Assembly: GCA_947625395.1 (NCBI GenBank)
Contig: CANQOD010000014.1
Span: 1 to 14,138 of the forward strand
Origin: an uncultured Bacilli bacterium
GTDB lineage: Bacteria > Bacillota_I > Bacilli_A > RF39 > UBA660
Length of the DNA: 14,138 nucleotides
Direction of reading: 5' to 3'
In this document: positions 6,796 to 13,247 of the stretch, in pieces
How positions within the stretch are numbered: the stretch's first letter is position 1
Layout of the letters: each line of letters begins with the position of its first letter
The notes under the pieces: model-generated
Database searches by the model: none
The model's input: the letters and a program-made list of their open reading frames with translations, nothing else
Told to the model about the DNA's origin: nothing
Program-made: the position numbers and the translations under genes

Positions 6796-7944
6796 TTACT
6801 CCTTTCGAATCGGTGCTTGCCGATATTCTTTCTTGATAAGTTGATTTCTTTCTTGGGCTTCTAATGGTAAAGCGTAAATCATTGTCGACTGAATTTCTAA
6901 GGCAAGAAGCGGGCGATGTTCTCGTTTAAACTTACTAATTATCGGCAATGAACAAGATTTTTTTATCCGATTCAAATGCTGTCGACCACGATCAGTCATC
7001 CCTAAAATTCGAAGATATTGCGGAGTTTTCATTTGTTTTGCCTCCTCTTTAGTCAAGCGAACTAAAATATGAAGAAGCGTTCTTGATAGGCAATTATACG
7101 TATAATTTTTAGAATGAAGCAGCTGAATATAGTCTTGATAATTCTCTGCCTCTAATATTTTTTCTTTCAACTTTTTTGCCAAAGAGGAATCGACGCCTAA
7201 ATAGCGGGTTAAATCCGGTTCTGAAAGGATTTGATACCGAAGAAAAGGGAAATAGTCATCTTGGAAATGGACTTGTTTGCACAAAGCTTTTTCAACGTCT
7301 TGCGGAACAATTCCTTTTAGCGATTGTCCTTTTTTTAACGCAGCACGAATGCTACTAGCACTTGTTTCGGTTACAGTGATATCTTCTTCATGATAATTGT
7401 TTTCCCGTTGAATCATGAAAATTTCAAAAGGTGCTTGTTGCTGCTTCATTGCTTTAAGATAACTAATTGCTAACAAATCATTCGGGAGTTGGTATGTTTT
7501 TCCAGTCAGCTCCAACAAGGCTTTCGAAAGGGAAGTGGGATAATTATAACCCATTCTTAAAAAGACTTGCACAAGGGCATTAAAATTTTCATCCTCTTGG
7601 GCATTGACAAGGGCCTTTAAGCCCTCTAAGTCGTTGCTTTCTGAACCAAAGGCTAAAACATCTACTTGTAGTGCTTTCAAAAGCGCGATTGCGCCAGTTG
7701 CAAACACATCAGCACCTTGGGTCGCAAATACAAAAGGAAGTTCAACGACCAAATCAACATCGTGAGCAAGCGCAATCTCTGTCTTCGTCCACTTATCTAT
7801 CACAGAGGGGATTCCCCGTTGTTGAAAGTGTCCTGATAGAACCATGACAATTGTCGCATCTTGATATTTCTTCCGAATCGCATGCAAGAGTTTTTGATGT
7901 CCATAATGAAATGGATTCAATTCCGCAATCACACCTACAGTCAT
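6796..7944 (-). CDS. tmcAL: tRNA(Met) cytidine acetate ligase TmcAL (YlbM family)
   Basis: TmcAL makes N4-acetylcytidine at the wobble base of elongator tRNA-Met from acetate and ATP. The 382-aa protein begins with GVIAELNPFHYGH, which contains the nucleotidyltransferase HxGH motif (His13 to His16), followed by VLSGHFQQRG, the WTKTEIAL helix and LVVELPFVFATQGAD, all diagnostic of the family. The C-terminal helical half ends slightly short of the Bacillus form. The Shine-Dalgarno sequence AAGGAGG lies close upstream of the ATG. It is the first gene of a two-gene unit with gmk, whose ATG follows or overlaps its stop. The gene is divergent from xerD. Confidence 0.95.
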   Translation of the reverse strand: MTVGVIAELNPFHYGHQKLLHAIRKKYQDATIVMVLSGHFQQRGIPSVIDKWTKTEIALAHDVDLVVELPFVFATQGADVFATGAIALLKALQVDVLAFGSESNDLEGLKALVNAQEDENFNALVQVFLRMGYNYPTSLSKALLELTGKTYQLPNDLLAISYLKAMKQQQAPFEIFMIQRENNYHEEDITVTETSASSIRAALKKGQSLKGIVPQDVEKALCKQVHFQDDYFPFLRYQILSEPDLTRYLGVDSSLAKKLKEKILEAENYQDYIQLLHSKNYTYNCLSRTLLHILVRLTKEEAKQMKTPQYLRILGMTDRGRQHLNRIKKSCSLPIISKFKREHRPLLALEIQSTMIYALPLEAQERNQLIKKEYRQAPIRKE

Positions 7945-7970
7945 CTTTGTTCCTCCTTTTTAGTAGTCCT

Positions 7971-7999
7971 AGTTTAACATATTTTTTTCTATTTGTAAA
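7971..7999 (-). promoter_or_regulatory. tmcAL-gmk promoter
   Basis: On the minus strand TTTACA (7994-7999) and TAAACT (7971-7976) are 17 bases apart, with TG in extended -10 position. The -35 occupies the same bases as the -35 of the xerD promoter. Confidence 0.6.
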
Positions 8000-8021
8000 A
8001 ACCTAAAAATTCTCTTATAAT
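7993..8021 (+). promoter_or_regulatory. xerD-deoB promoter
   Basis: TTGTAA (7993-7998) and a consensus TATAAT (8016-8021) are spaced by 17 bases. A Shine-Dalgarno AAGGTG (8028-8033) follows so soon that the mRNA leader is only about 10 bases. Confidence 0.7.
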
Positions 8022-8038
8022 AAATGTAAGGTGATTGC

Positions 8039-8959
8039 ATGAAACTAGAAGAAGCAATGGAGGACTTTCTTGCTGCTTGTGAATACGAAAAAGGGCTATC
8101 TTTCAATACCAAAAAGACCTATCGCTATTCCTTAGAGGGATACGAAAAGTTTCTAAGGGAAAACTATCAAGTGAAAGATGTTCGTCATATTCAAAGTGAC
8201 ATGATTGAAAAGTATATGAAGTCCTGTTTTGAACTTGGAGATAAAGATTATACAGTCGCACATAAGTTGACGGTCATCAAAAATTTTCATCGTTATCTTT
8301 TAAAAGAAAAACGCGTTTCTAAGGATGTTTCTTGTTATATCATTCGGCCCAAAACGAGAAAGCAACTTCCAAAAAGTCTATCTTTAGATGAAGTCGATTT
8401 ACTTCTTGATATTCCACTTGAAACGCCATTTGACTATCGAAATAAAGCTATGTTAGAATTGATATATGCCACAGGCTTAAGAATTTCTGAGGCTTTAAGT
8501 CTAACGGTATATGATATTGACTTTGTCAACTGTGTTCTTAGGGTGAAAGGAAAGGGGAGTAAAGAAAGAATTGTTCCTCTTGGTGAATATGCCATCTATT
8601 ATCTGAATGCTTATTTAGATATCCGACAAGAACTTTTAAAAAAGAAAGAAACAGATGCTTTATTTCTCAACAGTTTGGGAAATGCACTATCCAGGCAAGG
8701 CTTTTTTAAAATGTTAAAGCAATTATTAAAAGAAAAAGGCTTGCGTGAAGATATTTCACCACATACTTTAAGGCATAGCTTTGCGACCCATTTACTAGCA
8801 CGTGGAGCTGATTTACGAAGTATTCAAATGCTTTTAGGACACGCGGATATTGAAACGACGAAAATCTATACGCATGTCAGTCAAGATACAATTGAAAAAG
8901 CCTATCATACATATCATCCACGCGAGAGCAAAATGGAGAAAGAGGGAAAAGAAGAATGA
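8039..8959 (+). CDS. xerD: Site-specific tyrosine recombinase XerD
   Basis: XerD works with XerC at dif to resolve chromosome dimers at division. The 306-aa protein has the N-terminal SAM-like core-binding domain (about 1-100) and the catalytic domain with the tyrosine recombinase residues Arg148 (ATGLRISE), Lys172 (KGKGSKER), His242 and Arg245 (PHTLRHSF), His268 (LLGHADI) and Tyr277 (IYTHV). The set is complete. I favour XerD over a phage integrase or XerC because of the size and because deoB follows directly, as ripX/xerD precedes drm in Bacillus subtilis. Its TGA overlaps the deoB ATG by four bases (ATGA). Confidence 0.93.
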   Translation: MKLEEAMEDFLAACEYEKGLSFNTKKTYRYSLEGYEKFLRENYQVKDVRHIQSDMIEKYMKSCFELGDKDYTVAHKLTVIKNFHRYLLKEKRVSKDVSCYIIRPKTRKQLPKSLSLDEVDLLLDIPLETPFDYRNKAMLELIYATGLRISEALSLTVYDIDFVNCVLRVKGKGSKERIVPLGEYAIYYLNAYLDIRQELLKKKETDALFLNSLGNALSRQGFFKMLKQLLKEKGLREDISPHTLRHSFATHLLARGADLRSIQMLLGHADIETTKIYTHVSQDTIEKAYHTYHPRESKMEKEGKEE

Positions 8960-10122
8960 AATTTAAAAGAATTTTCTTAATGGTATTGGATTCTCTAGGA
9001 GTAGGGGAGGCCCAAGATGCCGCAGCTTATCAAGATACTGGTTGTAATACCTTAGGTCATATTAAAGAACAATGTAATTTATTTATTCCTAATTTGAAGA
9101 AAATCGGATTTTTGAACACACTAAATATGGACGAAAATGAAGAAGTAGAAGCGTATTATACCATTGCTCGACCAAATAATGCTGGGAAAGATACACTCGC
9201 AGGACATTATGAAATGATGGGAATTACTTCCAATATTCCATTTAAAACATTCAATAATGGCTTCCCAATTGAATTGATTGATGCCATTGAAAAACTAACT
9301 GGAAGAAGAGTCATTGGAAATCGTTCTTGTAATAACAATGAAATTATTCAGGAATTAGGAGAAAGACAACTCAATTATGGTTCTTTAATTGTCTATACTT
9401 CTGCGGATTCTGATTTACAAATTGCGGCACATGAAGATATTATTTCACCGGAACAATTATACCAGTATTGTGAAAAAATAAGAGCCCTTACTATTCGGGA
9501 AGATTGGCTCATTGGTAGAGTCATAGCTCGGCCTTTTGTTGGAACAAATGGAAAATTTAGACTCAATAACAGTGGCAGAAAAGACTATCCGGTACGGCCA
9601 CCAAAACGAACTGTTTTAGATGAGTTGAATGACAATCATTATAACGTGATTGCAATTGGAAAAATCAATGATATTTTTGATGGGCAGGGCATTAATAAAT
9701 GCATGAAAGCAAGCAATAATTCAGATGCCATCAATAAGTTAACAAGTGTGATTGAAAAGAACTTTACAGGGCTTTGTATGGTTAATCTTTGTGATTTTGA
9801 TAATCTGTATGGACATACACGAGATGTAGAGGGCTATGCAAAGGCCATTGAAGCCTTAGATGTGGATATTCCGCTTTTACTAAATAAATTGGAATTAGAT
9901 GATTTACTCATCATTACCGCAGACCACGGAAATGACCCTACATTTCATGGCTGTGACCATACAAGAGAAAATGTTCCTGTCATCTTTTATAGTAGAAACT
10001 TTAAACAACCAGGACGTTTACCAATTCAATCAACGCTTGCGAATATTGGTGCGACAATTGCAGATAATTTTGATATTGCTCCACCAGAAATTGGTAAAAG
10101 CATTTTAGATGAACTCATTTAA
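8956..10122 (+). CDS. deoB: Phosphopentomutase DeoB
   Basis: DeoB interconverts ribose-1-phosphate and ribose-5-phosphate (and the deoxy forms) in nucleoside salvage. The 388-aa protein belongs to the alkaline phosphatase superfamily. The two-manganese ligands corresponding to the Bacillus cereus enzyme are Asp12, Asp282, His287, Asp323, His324 and His335, and the phosphorylated Thr is Thr80 in GKDTLAGH. All are present, and length is typical. Translation is coupled to xerD through the ATGA overlap. No nucleoside phosphorylase gene follows here, unlike the drm-punA order of Bacillus. Confidence 0.97.
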   Translation: MKFKRIFLMVLDSLGVGEAQDAAAYQDTGCNTLGHIKEQCNLFIPNLKKIGFLNTLNMDENEEVEAYYTIARPNNAGKDTLAGHYEMMGITSNIPFKTFNNGFPIELIDAIEKLTGRRVIGNRSCNNNEIIQELGERQLNYGSLIVYTSADSDLQIAAHEDIISPEQLYQYCEKIRALTIREDWLIGRVIARPFVGTNGKFRLNNSGRKDYPVRPPKRTVLDELNDNHYNVIAIGKINDIFDGQGINKCMKASNNSDAINKLTSVIEKNFTGLCMVNLCDFDNLYGHTRDVEGYAKAIEALDVDIPLLLNKLELDDLLIITADHGNDPTFHGCDHTRENVPVIFYSRNFKQPGRLPIQSTLANIGATIADNFDIAPPEIGKSILDELI

Positions 10123-10144
10123 AAGGGAAGAGGAGGGGAAAGAA

Positions 10145-10174
10145 AAGGAGAGAACACTTATCTGTTCTCTCTTT
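10145..10174. terminator. Bidirectional terminator between deoB and the Asn/Gln-rich ORF
   Basis: GAGAGAACA (10148-10156) pairs with TGTTCTCTC (10163-10171), extendable by three more pairs, around a six-base loop. The tail is TTTC on the plus strand and CTTTTCTTT on the minus strand, so it looks better as a terminator of minus-strand transcripts. The stop of the minus-strand ORF is in the loop. Confidence 0.65.
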
Positions 10175-10349
10175 CGTCTTGATTAGAATCAAAATCATCG
10201 TAACGATTGTTCTCATTTTCTTGATGACTTGGGCAATCGTATTGCTGATTGTCATTAGAACGATTCTTGTTAAACTGATTATTCTTGTTCTTCTTTTGTT
10301 CTTGAGAATGGTTATTATTACTCTGATTTTTTTGATTCTTCTGTTTCAT
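10158..10349 (-). CDS. Small Asn/Gln-rich disordered protein (hypothetical)
   Basis: The 63-aa product has 17 Asn and 10 Gln, 43 percent of all residues, almost no hydrophobic residues and a single Cys. The N-terminal half is basic (Lys-rich) and the C-terminal end acidic, so it should be disordered. Support for translation: an ATG with AGGAG ten bases upstream (10360-10364) and a stop placed in the loop of a hairpin with a good minus-strand U-tract, the pattern also seen for the HTH gene at 11236. The opposite strand is open too, but its frame starts at TTG without a Shine-Dalgarno sequence and is merely the Ile/Leu-rich complement of Asn/Gln codons. I recognise no family; a low-complexity spore or RNA-associated protein is conceivable. 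Confidence 0.5.
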   Translation of the reverse strand: MKQKNQKNQSNNNHSQEQKKNKNNQFNKNRSNDNQQYDCPSHQENENNRYDDFDSNQDERENR

Positions 10350-10402
10350 CTATATATCACTCCTCTTTCATTAGTCTTTCCTATTTGAATGTTTCTATAC
10401 GA

Positions 10403-10433
10403 AAAAAATTGGACTCCCCTATTCCAATTTTTT
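10403..10433. terminator. Strong hairpin with U-tract upstream of the Asn/Gln-rich ORF
   Basis: AAAAAATTGGA (10403-10413) and TCCAATTTTTT (10423-10433) form an 11-bp stem with a nine-base loop. On the minus strand the stem is followed by T-rich sequence, giving a run of seven U. It would end minus-strand transcripts coming from the region near 10780 before they reach the small ORF. Confidence 0.55.
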
Positions 10434-10789
10434 GAAAAAAGGGGACTAATAAGGATGTTTGATTGAAAAAATCGTTTAAATAAAACAAAAAAGACAAAAT
10501 AGCAAAATAATAATAAGGATTTTACTTCCCATTCGTATAAGATAGAGAAAAGGGGGAAACCTAGAAGAATGAATCTAAGGTAATTAAGTCAAATAAAAAA
10601 TTGTTATGCAAAAACAATCCATTTTACGAGCAATATCAATAAGTTAACATAATACTAATTATGCAAAGTTAAATAAATTCGTTTTTTAGATGAATAATTA
10701 TCCATTTAAAGTTATTTAAAAAATAACGAATCTTAGGATGCCCGAATTTGTTTCTGTTATCCCTCTTTCTCTTTTTATCTTCTTCTTTC

Positions 10790-10818
10790 ATTATAGCAAG
10801 AATACTGCTTCTCGTCAC
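10790..10818 (-). promoter_or_regulatory. Minus-strand promoter candidate in the AT-rich stretch
   Basis: On the minus strand GTGACG (10813-10818) and TATAAT (10790-10795) are 17 bases apart and a TG makes the -10 extended. Transcription would start near 10783 and run toward the hairpin at 10403-10433, giving an RNA of about 380 bases with no clear ORF. Confidence 0.45.
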
Positions 10819-10852
10819 GTTTATTTTATTCTAGGAAATGAATCAATCATAA

Positions 10853-10918
10853 AATGGATAACTCTACACAGAGAATACCAAATCACACATTGAAGTTAGA
10901 GAACTATCCATTCTTTTT
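10853..10918. repeat. Inverted repeat AATGGATA/TATCCATT with T-tract
   Basis: AATGGATA (10853-10860) pairs with TATCCATT (10905-10912). Inside, CTCTA (10862-10866) pairs with TAGAG (10897-10901). The plus-strand tail CTTTTT follows directly. It could be the terminator of a plus-strand transcript or the remnant ends of a small mobile element. Confidence 0.45.
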
Positions 10919-11154
10919 CAAATAGACAAATTAAAAACAAATAAACAAATTGATTATTCTTTTTTAATCATTACATTGCAATCAAACGCAACAATATTTT
11001 TGAGCGAATTCATCTAAGGATTATCTAGATACAAATGAATTCAAAATCCGTTTATTTTAGATGTTACTGCACATTTGTTACTCACCAAGACTTTTGATTG
11101 ACTAAGTAGTGTGATAATTTTTGAAAAAATAAGAAAGTGTTGTCTAAAAAGATG

Positions 11155-11178
11155 TTGCTTCCATGCCTCTAGAAGCAA
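11155..11178 (-). terminator. Possible second terminator downstream of the HTH gene
   Basis: TTGCTTC (11155-11161) and GAAGCAA (11172-11178) form a 7-bp stem with a ten-base loop. Read on the minus strand it is followed by CATCTTTTT. It could catch read-through from the hairpin at 11222-11248. The U-tract is offset by a few bases, so this is a weak call. Confidence 0.35.
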
Positions 11179-11221
11179 GTCCCCTCTTCCCTACTATGCT
11201 TTACACTTTTTTACATTTTAA

Positions 11222-11248
11222 AAGAAAGGTGTCAATTATACCTTTCTT
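11222..11248 (-). terminator. Terminator of the HTH gene
   Basis: AAGAAAGGT (11222-11230) and ACCTTTCTT (11240-11248) form a perfect 9-bp stem with a nine-base loop that contains the stop codon. On the minus strand the right arm runs into CTTTCTTTT. Confidence 0.7.
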
Positions 11249-12003
11249 GATTGAATTTCAGCAATTTTTTCTAAGACTTCCTTGGCATTCATTTCGTTGA
11301 TTTCTGTATATCCTAATTCTTTTAACGCTTGCACTTTTGCTGTATTCAACTCTTGTGTCCGACTCAACTTTTCTTCGTTTTTAATTTCAATATCACGTAC
11401 AAAACGCTTATGTGTTTCAGCAATCTTATTTTTAGAAGCACCACCGTTATTATATAGAGTCATCGCTGAAAATAAAATACTTTCAAAGACGAATTGTTTA
11501 TCACGGTTAAATGCAAATTCCATTGGTGGCGTAAAACCAAGCGATTTTGACATATAAGCCAAGATATACTTTAATTCTTCTGTCGTTTCCATTGATTGCA
11601 AATAATGATATAAGTAACAATATGTATTATAGGTGTTTTTTGTTTTATCTTCCTGTAATTTTTCTTTCAATAAATTAATGATATCAGATAAAATTTCTTG
11701 TTCTTTTTTATTAAATCCTTTCAAATCGGCTAAAACTTCTCGATTAGCGGAATCTCTTACACCCTCGTTAAGACGATTTTCAACTTCAATAATATAATCT
11801 CCTGTTACTTGCACCGTTGCAAAGTCATTCTCTGATTCTATATTTAATAATCCTAATAATTTTGTTGTTTTTTCTTTTGGCCACTCATTTAAGCTTGGTA
11901 ATGCCAAATAATTATAAAGCATTTGTCTTGACACACCTAAGTATTTTGCCAACCTTACTTTTGAAACACCTAATTTTACAAGTAAGTCATTTAATTGTTC
12001 CAT
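11236..12003 (-). CDS. HTH-domain protein, probable transcriptional regulator (unrecognised family)
   Basis: The 255-aa protein has a Cro/C1-like helix-turn-helix at about residues 13-33 (VSKVRLAKYLGVSRQMLYNYL), then a long, mostly helical region with a Tyr-rich patch (NTYNTYCYLYHYL) and a charged C-terminal helix ending EVLEKIAEIQSRKV. I do not recognise the region after the HTH; it may be an oligomerisation or ligand domain. The ATG has a strong Shine-Dalgarno AGGAGGG eight bases upstream. The gene is a closed unit with its own promoter (12025-12053) and terminator (11222-11248), and a short inverted repeat at the -35 could be its own operator. It lies beside 0.9 kb of AT-rich noncoding DNA. 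DNA binding is inferred from the HTH; targets are unknown. Confidence 0.8.
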   Translation of the reverse strand: MEQLNDLLVKLGVSKVRLAKYLGVSRQMLYNYLALPSLNEWPKEKTTKLLGLLNIESENDFATVQVTGDYIIEVENRLNEGVRDSANREVLADLKGFNKKEQEILSDIINLLKEKLQEDKTKNTYNTYCYLYHYLQSMETTEELKYILAYMSKSLGFTPPMEFAFNRDKQFVFESILFSAMTLYNNGGASKNKIAETHKRFVRDIEIKNEEKLSRTQELNTAKVQALKELGYTEINEMNAKEVLEKIAEIQSRKV

Positions 12004-12024
12004 TCTTCATACCCTCCTAATATC

Positions 12025-12053
12025 ATTTTATAGAGGTTTGTGTAAATAGTCAA
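12025..12053 (-). promoter_or_regulatory. Promoter of the HTH gene
   Basis: On the minus strand TTGACT (12048-12053) and TAAAAT (12025-12030) are 17 bases apart. The inverted repeat GTCAA (12049-12053) / TTGAC (12062-12066), with eight bases between, overlaps the -35 and is a possible operator. Confidence 0.7.
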
Positions 12054-12074
12054 GACATTTGTTGACAAATTACT

Positions 12075-13181
12075 TTACAATAAATACCAAAGCTTTTTTC
12101 CATCTTTACGCACTTCATCAATGATTCCACCACCAAGACAACGTTCTCCTAAATAGAAAACACAAGCCTGTCCTGGTGTAATTGCTTTTCCATCTTGATA
12201 GTGTACTTCAAGCGTCCCATCTTCTTGATAGGTAATGGTTACAGGATGGTCTTCATCACGATAGCGAAACTTTGCCATACACTCTGTTGGTCGTTCTTCC
12301 CCATTCCAATTAAGATTCGATACAAGGCAAGAGGAAGAATATAGATAAGGATTATCATCTCCCTCAGCAACATAAAGGATATTTTTCTTTAAATCTTTTC
12401 CCACTGCAAATAACCTTTTTTTTGTACCACCAATCTCTAAGCCTCTTCTCTGCCCAATTGTATAATACATTAAGCCAATATGTTCCCCTAGTTCTTCGTT
12501 TGTTTCAATATTGACTATTTTTCCTTTTTGAGAGGGTAAATAATTTTTTAAAAAGTTTTTAAAATTCCGTTCTCCAATAAAACAAATCCCCGTTGAATCC
12601 TTTTTGGTCGCAGTGACTAAATCGTATTTTTCTGCCAGCTTTCGTACCTTGCTTTTCTCCATCTCCCCTAAAGGAAATAAAATATTTTCTAATTGTTCCT
12701 TTGCGACCTGTGATAAAAAGTAAGTTTGGTCTTTATTGGTATCTTTTGCGCGTAGAAGCAGTCCATTTTCTAACTTTGCATAATGTCCAGTTGCCACATA
12801 ATCGGCTCCTAATTTTTGTGCTTCTTTCAAAAAGGCATCAAATTTAATATATTTGTTACAAAAAATATCCGGATTTGGCGTTCTTCCTTTTTTTAATTCA
12901 TCAAGAAAATAAGTAAAAACGTTTTCCCAATATTCCTGAATAAAATCAATACGATGTAAAGGAATTTCTAATTTCTCACAAACTTTTTTCGCATCATTAT
13001 AGTCTTCTTCTTGCGGACAGATAGCATGATTCAAATTGGGATTTCCCAAAATATCATTATTGATAGAGCTATCCCAATTGCGCATAAAAAGTCCCTCAAC
13101 TTGATACCCTTGTTCCTTTAATAAAATGGCTGCGACCGAAGAATCGACGCCTCCAGACATTCCCACAATGACTTTTTTCAT
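12075..13181 (-). CDS. mnmA: tRNA-specific 2-thiouridylase MnmA
   Basis: MnmA adds sulfur to the wobble uridine U34 of Lys, Glu and Gln tRNAs, using ATP and a persulfide relay. The 368-aa protein has the PP-loop MSGGVDSS (8-15), catalytic Cys108 in TPNPDIFCNKYIKF and Cys200 in STGICFIGER, the central YTIGQRRGL segment, and the C-terminal beta-barrel ending with GQACVFYLGE. The early insert WDSSINNDILGNPNLNHAICPQE resembles MnmA of Erysipelotrichia and Mollicutes and is a lineage hint. The Shine-Dalgarno AAAGGAGGT is ideal. No cysteine desulfurase gene is adjacent. I see no clear terminator before the HTH gene, which starts 71 bases downstream with its own promoter. Confidence 0.98.
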   Translation of the reverse strand: MKKVIVGMSGGVDSSVAAILLKEQGYQVEGLFMRNWDSSINNDILGNPNLNHAICPQEEDYNDAKKVCEKLEIPLHRIDFIQEYWENVFTYFLDELKKGRTPNPDIFCNKYIKFDAFLKEAQKLGADYVATGHYAKLENGLLLRAKDTNKDQTYFLSQVAKEQLENILFPLGEMEKSKVRKLAEKYDLVTATKKDSTGICFIGERNFKNFLKNYLPSQKGKIVNIETNEELGEHIGLMYYTIGQRRGLEIGGTKKRLFAVGKDLKKNILYVAEGDDNPYLYSSSCLVSNLNWNGEERPTECMAKFRYRDEDHPVTITYQEDGTLEVHYQDGKAITPGQACVFYLGERCLGGGIIDEVRKDGKKLWYLL

Positions 13182-13218
13182 GTTGGACCTCCTTTCTCAT
13201 TCGTTTTTTCTCATTTAT

Positions 13219-13247
13219 AGTATACCTTATTTTGAAGCATTTGAAAA
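13219..13247 (-). promoter_or_regulatory. mnmA promoter
   Basis: On the minus strand a good -10 TATACT (13219-13224) is preceded at 17 bases by a weak -35 TTTTCA (13242-13247), which touches the stop of the upstream gene. Confidence 0.55.

Larger units (their letters stand above)
10350..11221. other. AT-rich stretch without a convincing gene
   Basis: This stretch has no supported coding region: the longest frames I find are 51 aa on plus (10738-10893) and 40 aa on minus (starting at 10791), both without proper ribosome binding sites. It holds several hairpins, four copies of ATCCATT in either orientation, a minus-strand promoter candidate and interlocking inverted repeats near 11006-11063. 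No tRNA, rRNA, tmRNA, RNase P or SRP RNA signature is visible. It may contain an unknown RNA, decayed gene remnants, or both. Confidence 0.6.

Noticed and set aside
8039..8959. Tyrosine recombinase as the integrase of a mobile element
   Set aside because: Size, complete Xer-type motifs and the four-base overlap with deoB match chromosomal xerD; no attachment repeats or phage genes are nearby.
10179..10388. 69-aa very hydrophobic plus-strand frame that looks like a membrane protein
   Set aside because: It starts with TTG, lacks a Shine-Dalgarno sequence and is the complement of the Asn/Gln-rich ORF, whose codons give Ile, Val and Leu on the other strand.
10669..10791. 40-codon minus-strand frame beginning MKEEDKKRKR
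   Set aside because: Its ATG overlaps the -10 of the only promoter candidate and it has no ribosome binding site.
10403..10818. Possible RNase P RNA or other known structural RNA
   Set aside because: The length would fit, but the sequence is far too AT-rich and none of the conserved RNase P, tmRNA or SRP RNA motifs can be seen.
10738..10893. 51-codon plus-strand frame with ATG
   Set aside because: No spaced ribosome binding site and no promoter seen; this length is expected by chance in such AT-rich DNA. It could be a remnant, but nothing recognisable remains.
10700..10912. TTATCC-type motifs as a replication origin with DnaA boxes
   Set aside because: None matches TTATCCACA (they continue ATT or CTC), and no dnaA or other replication-initiator gene is present in the window.
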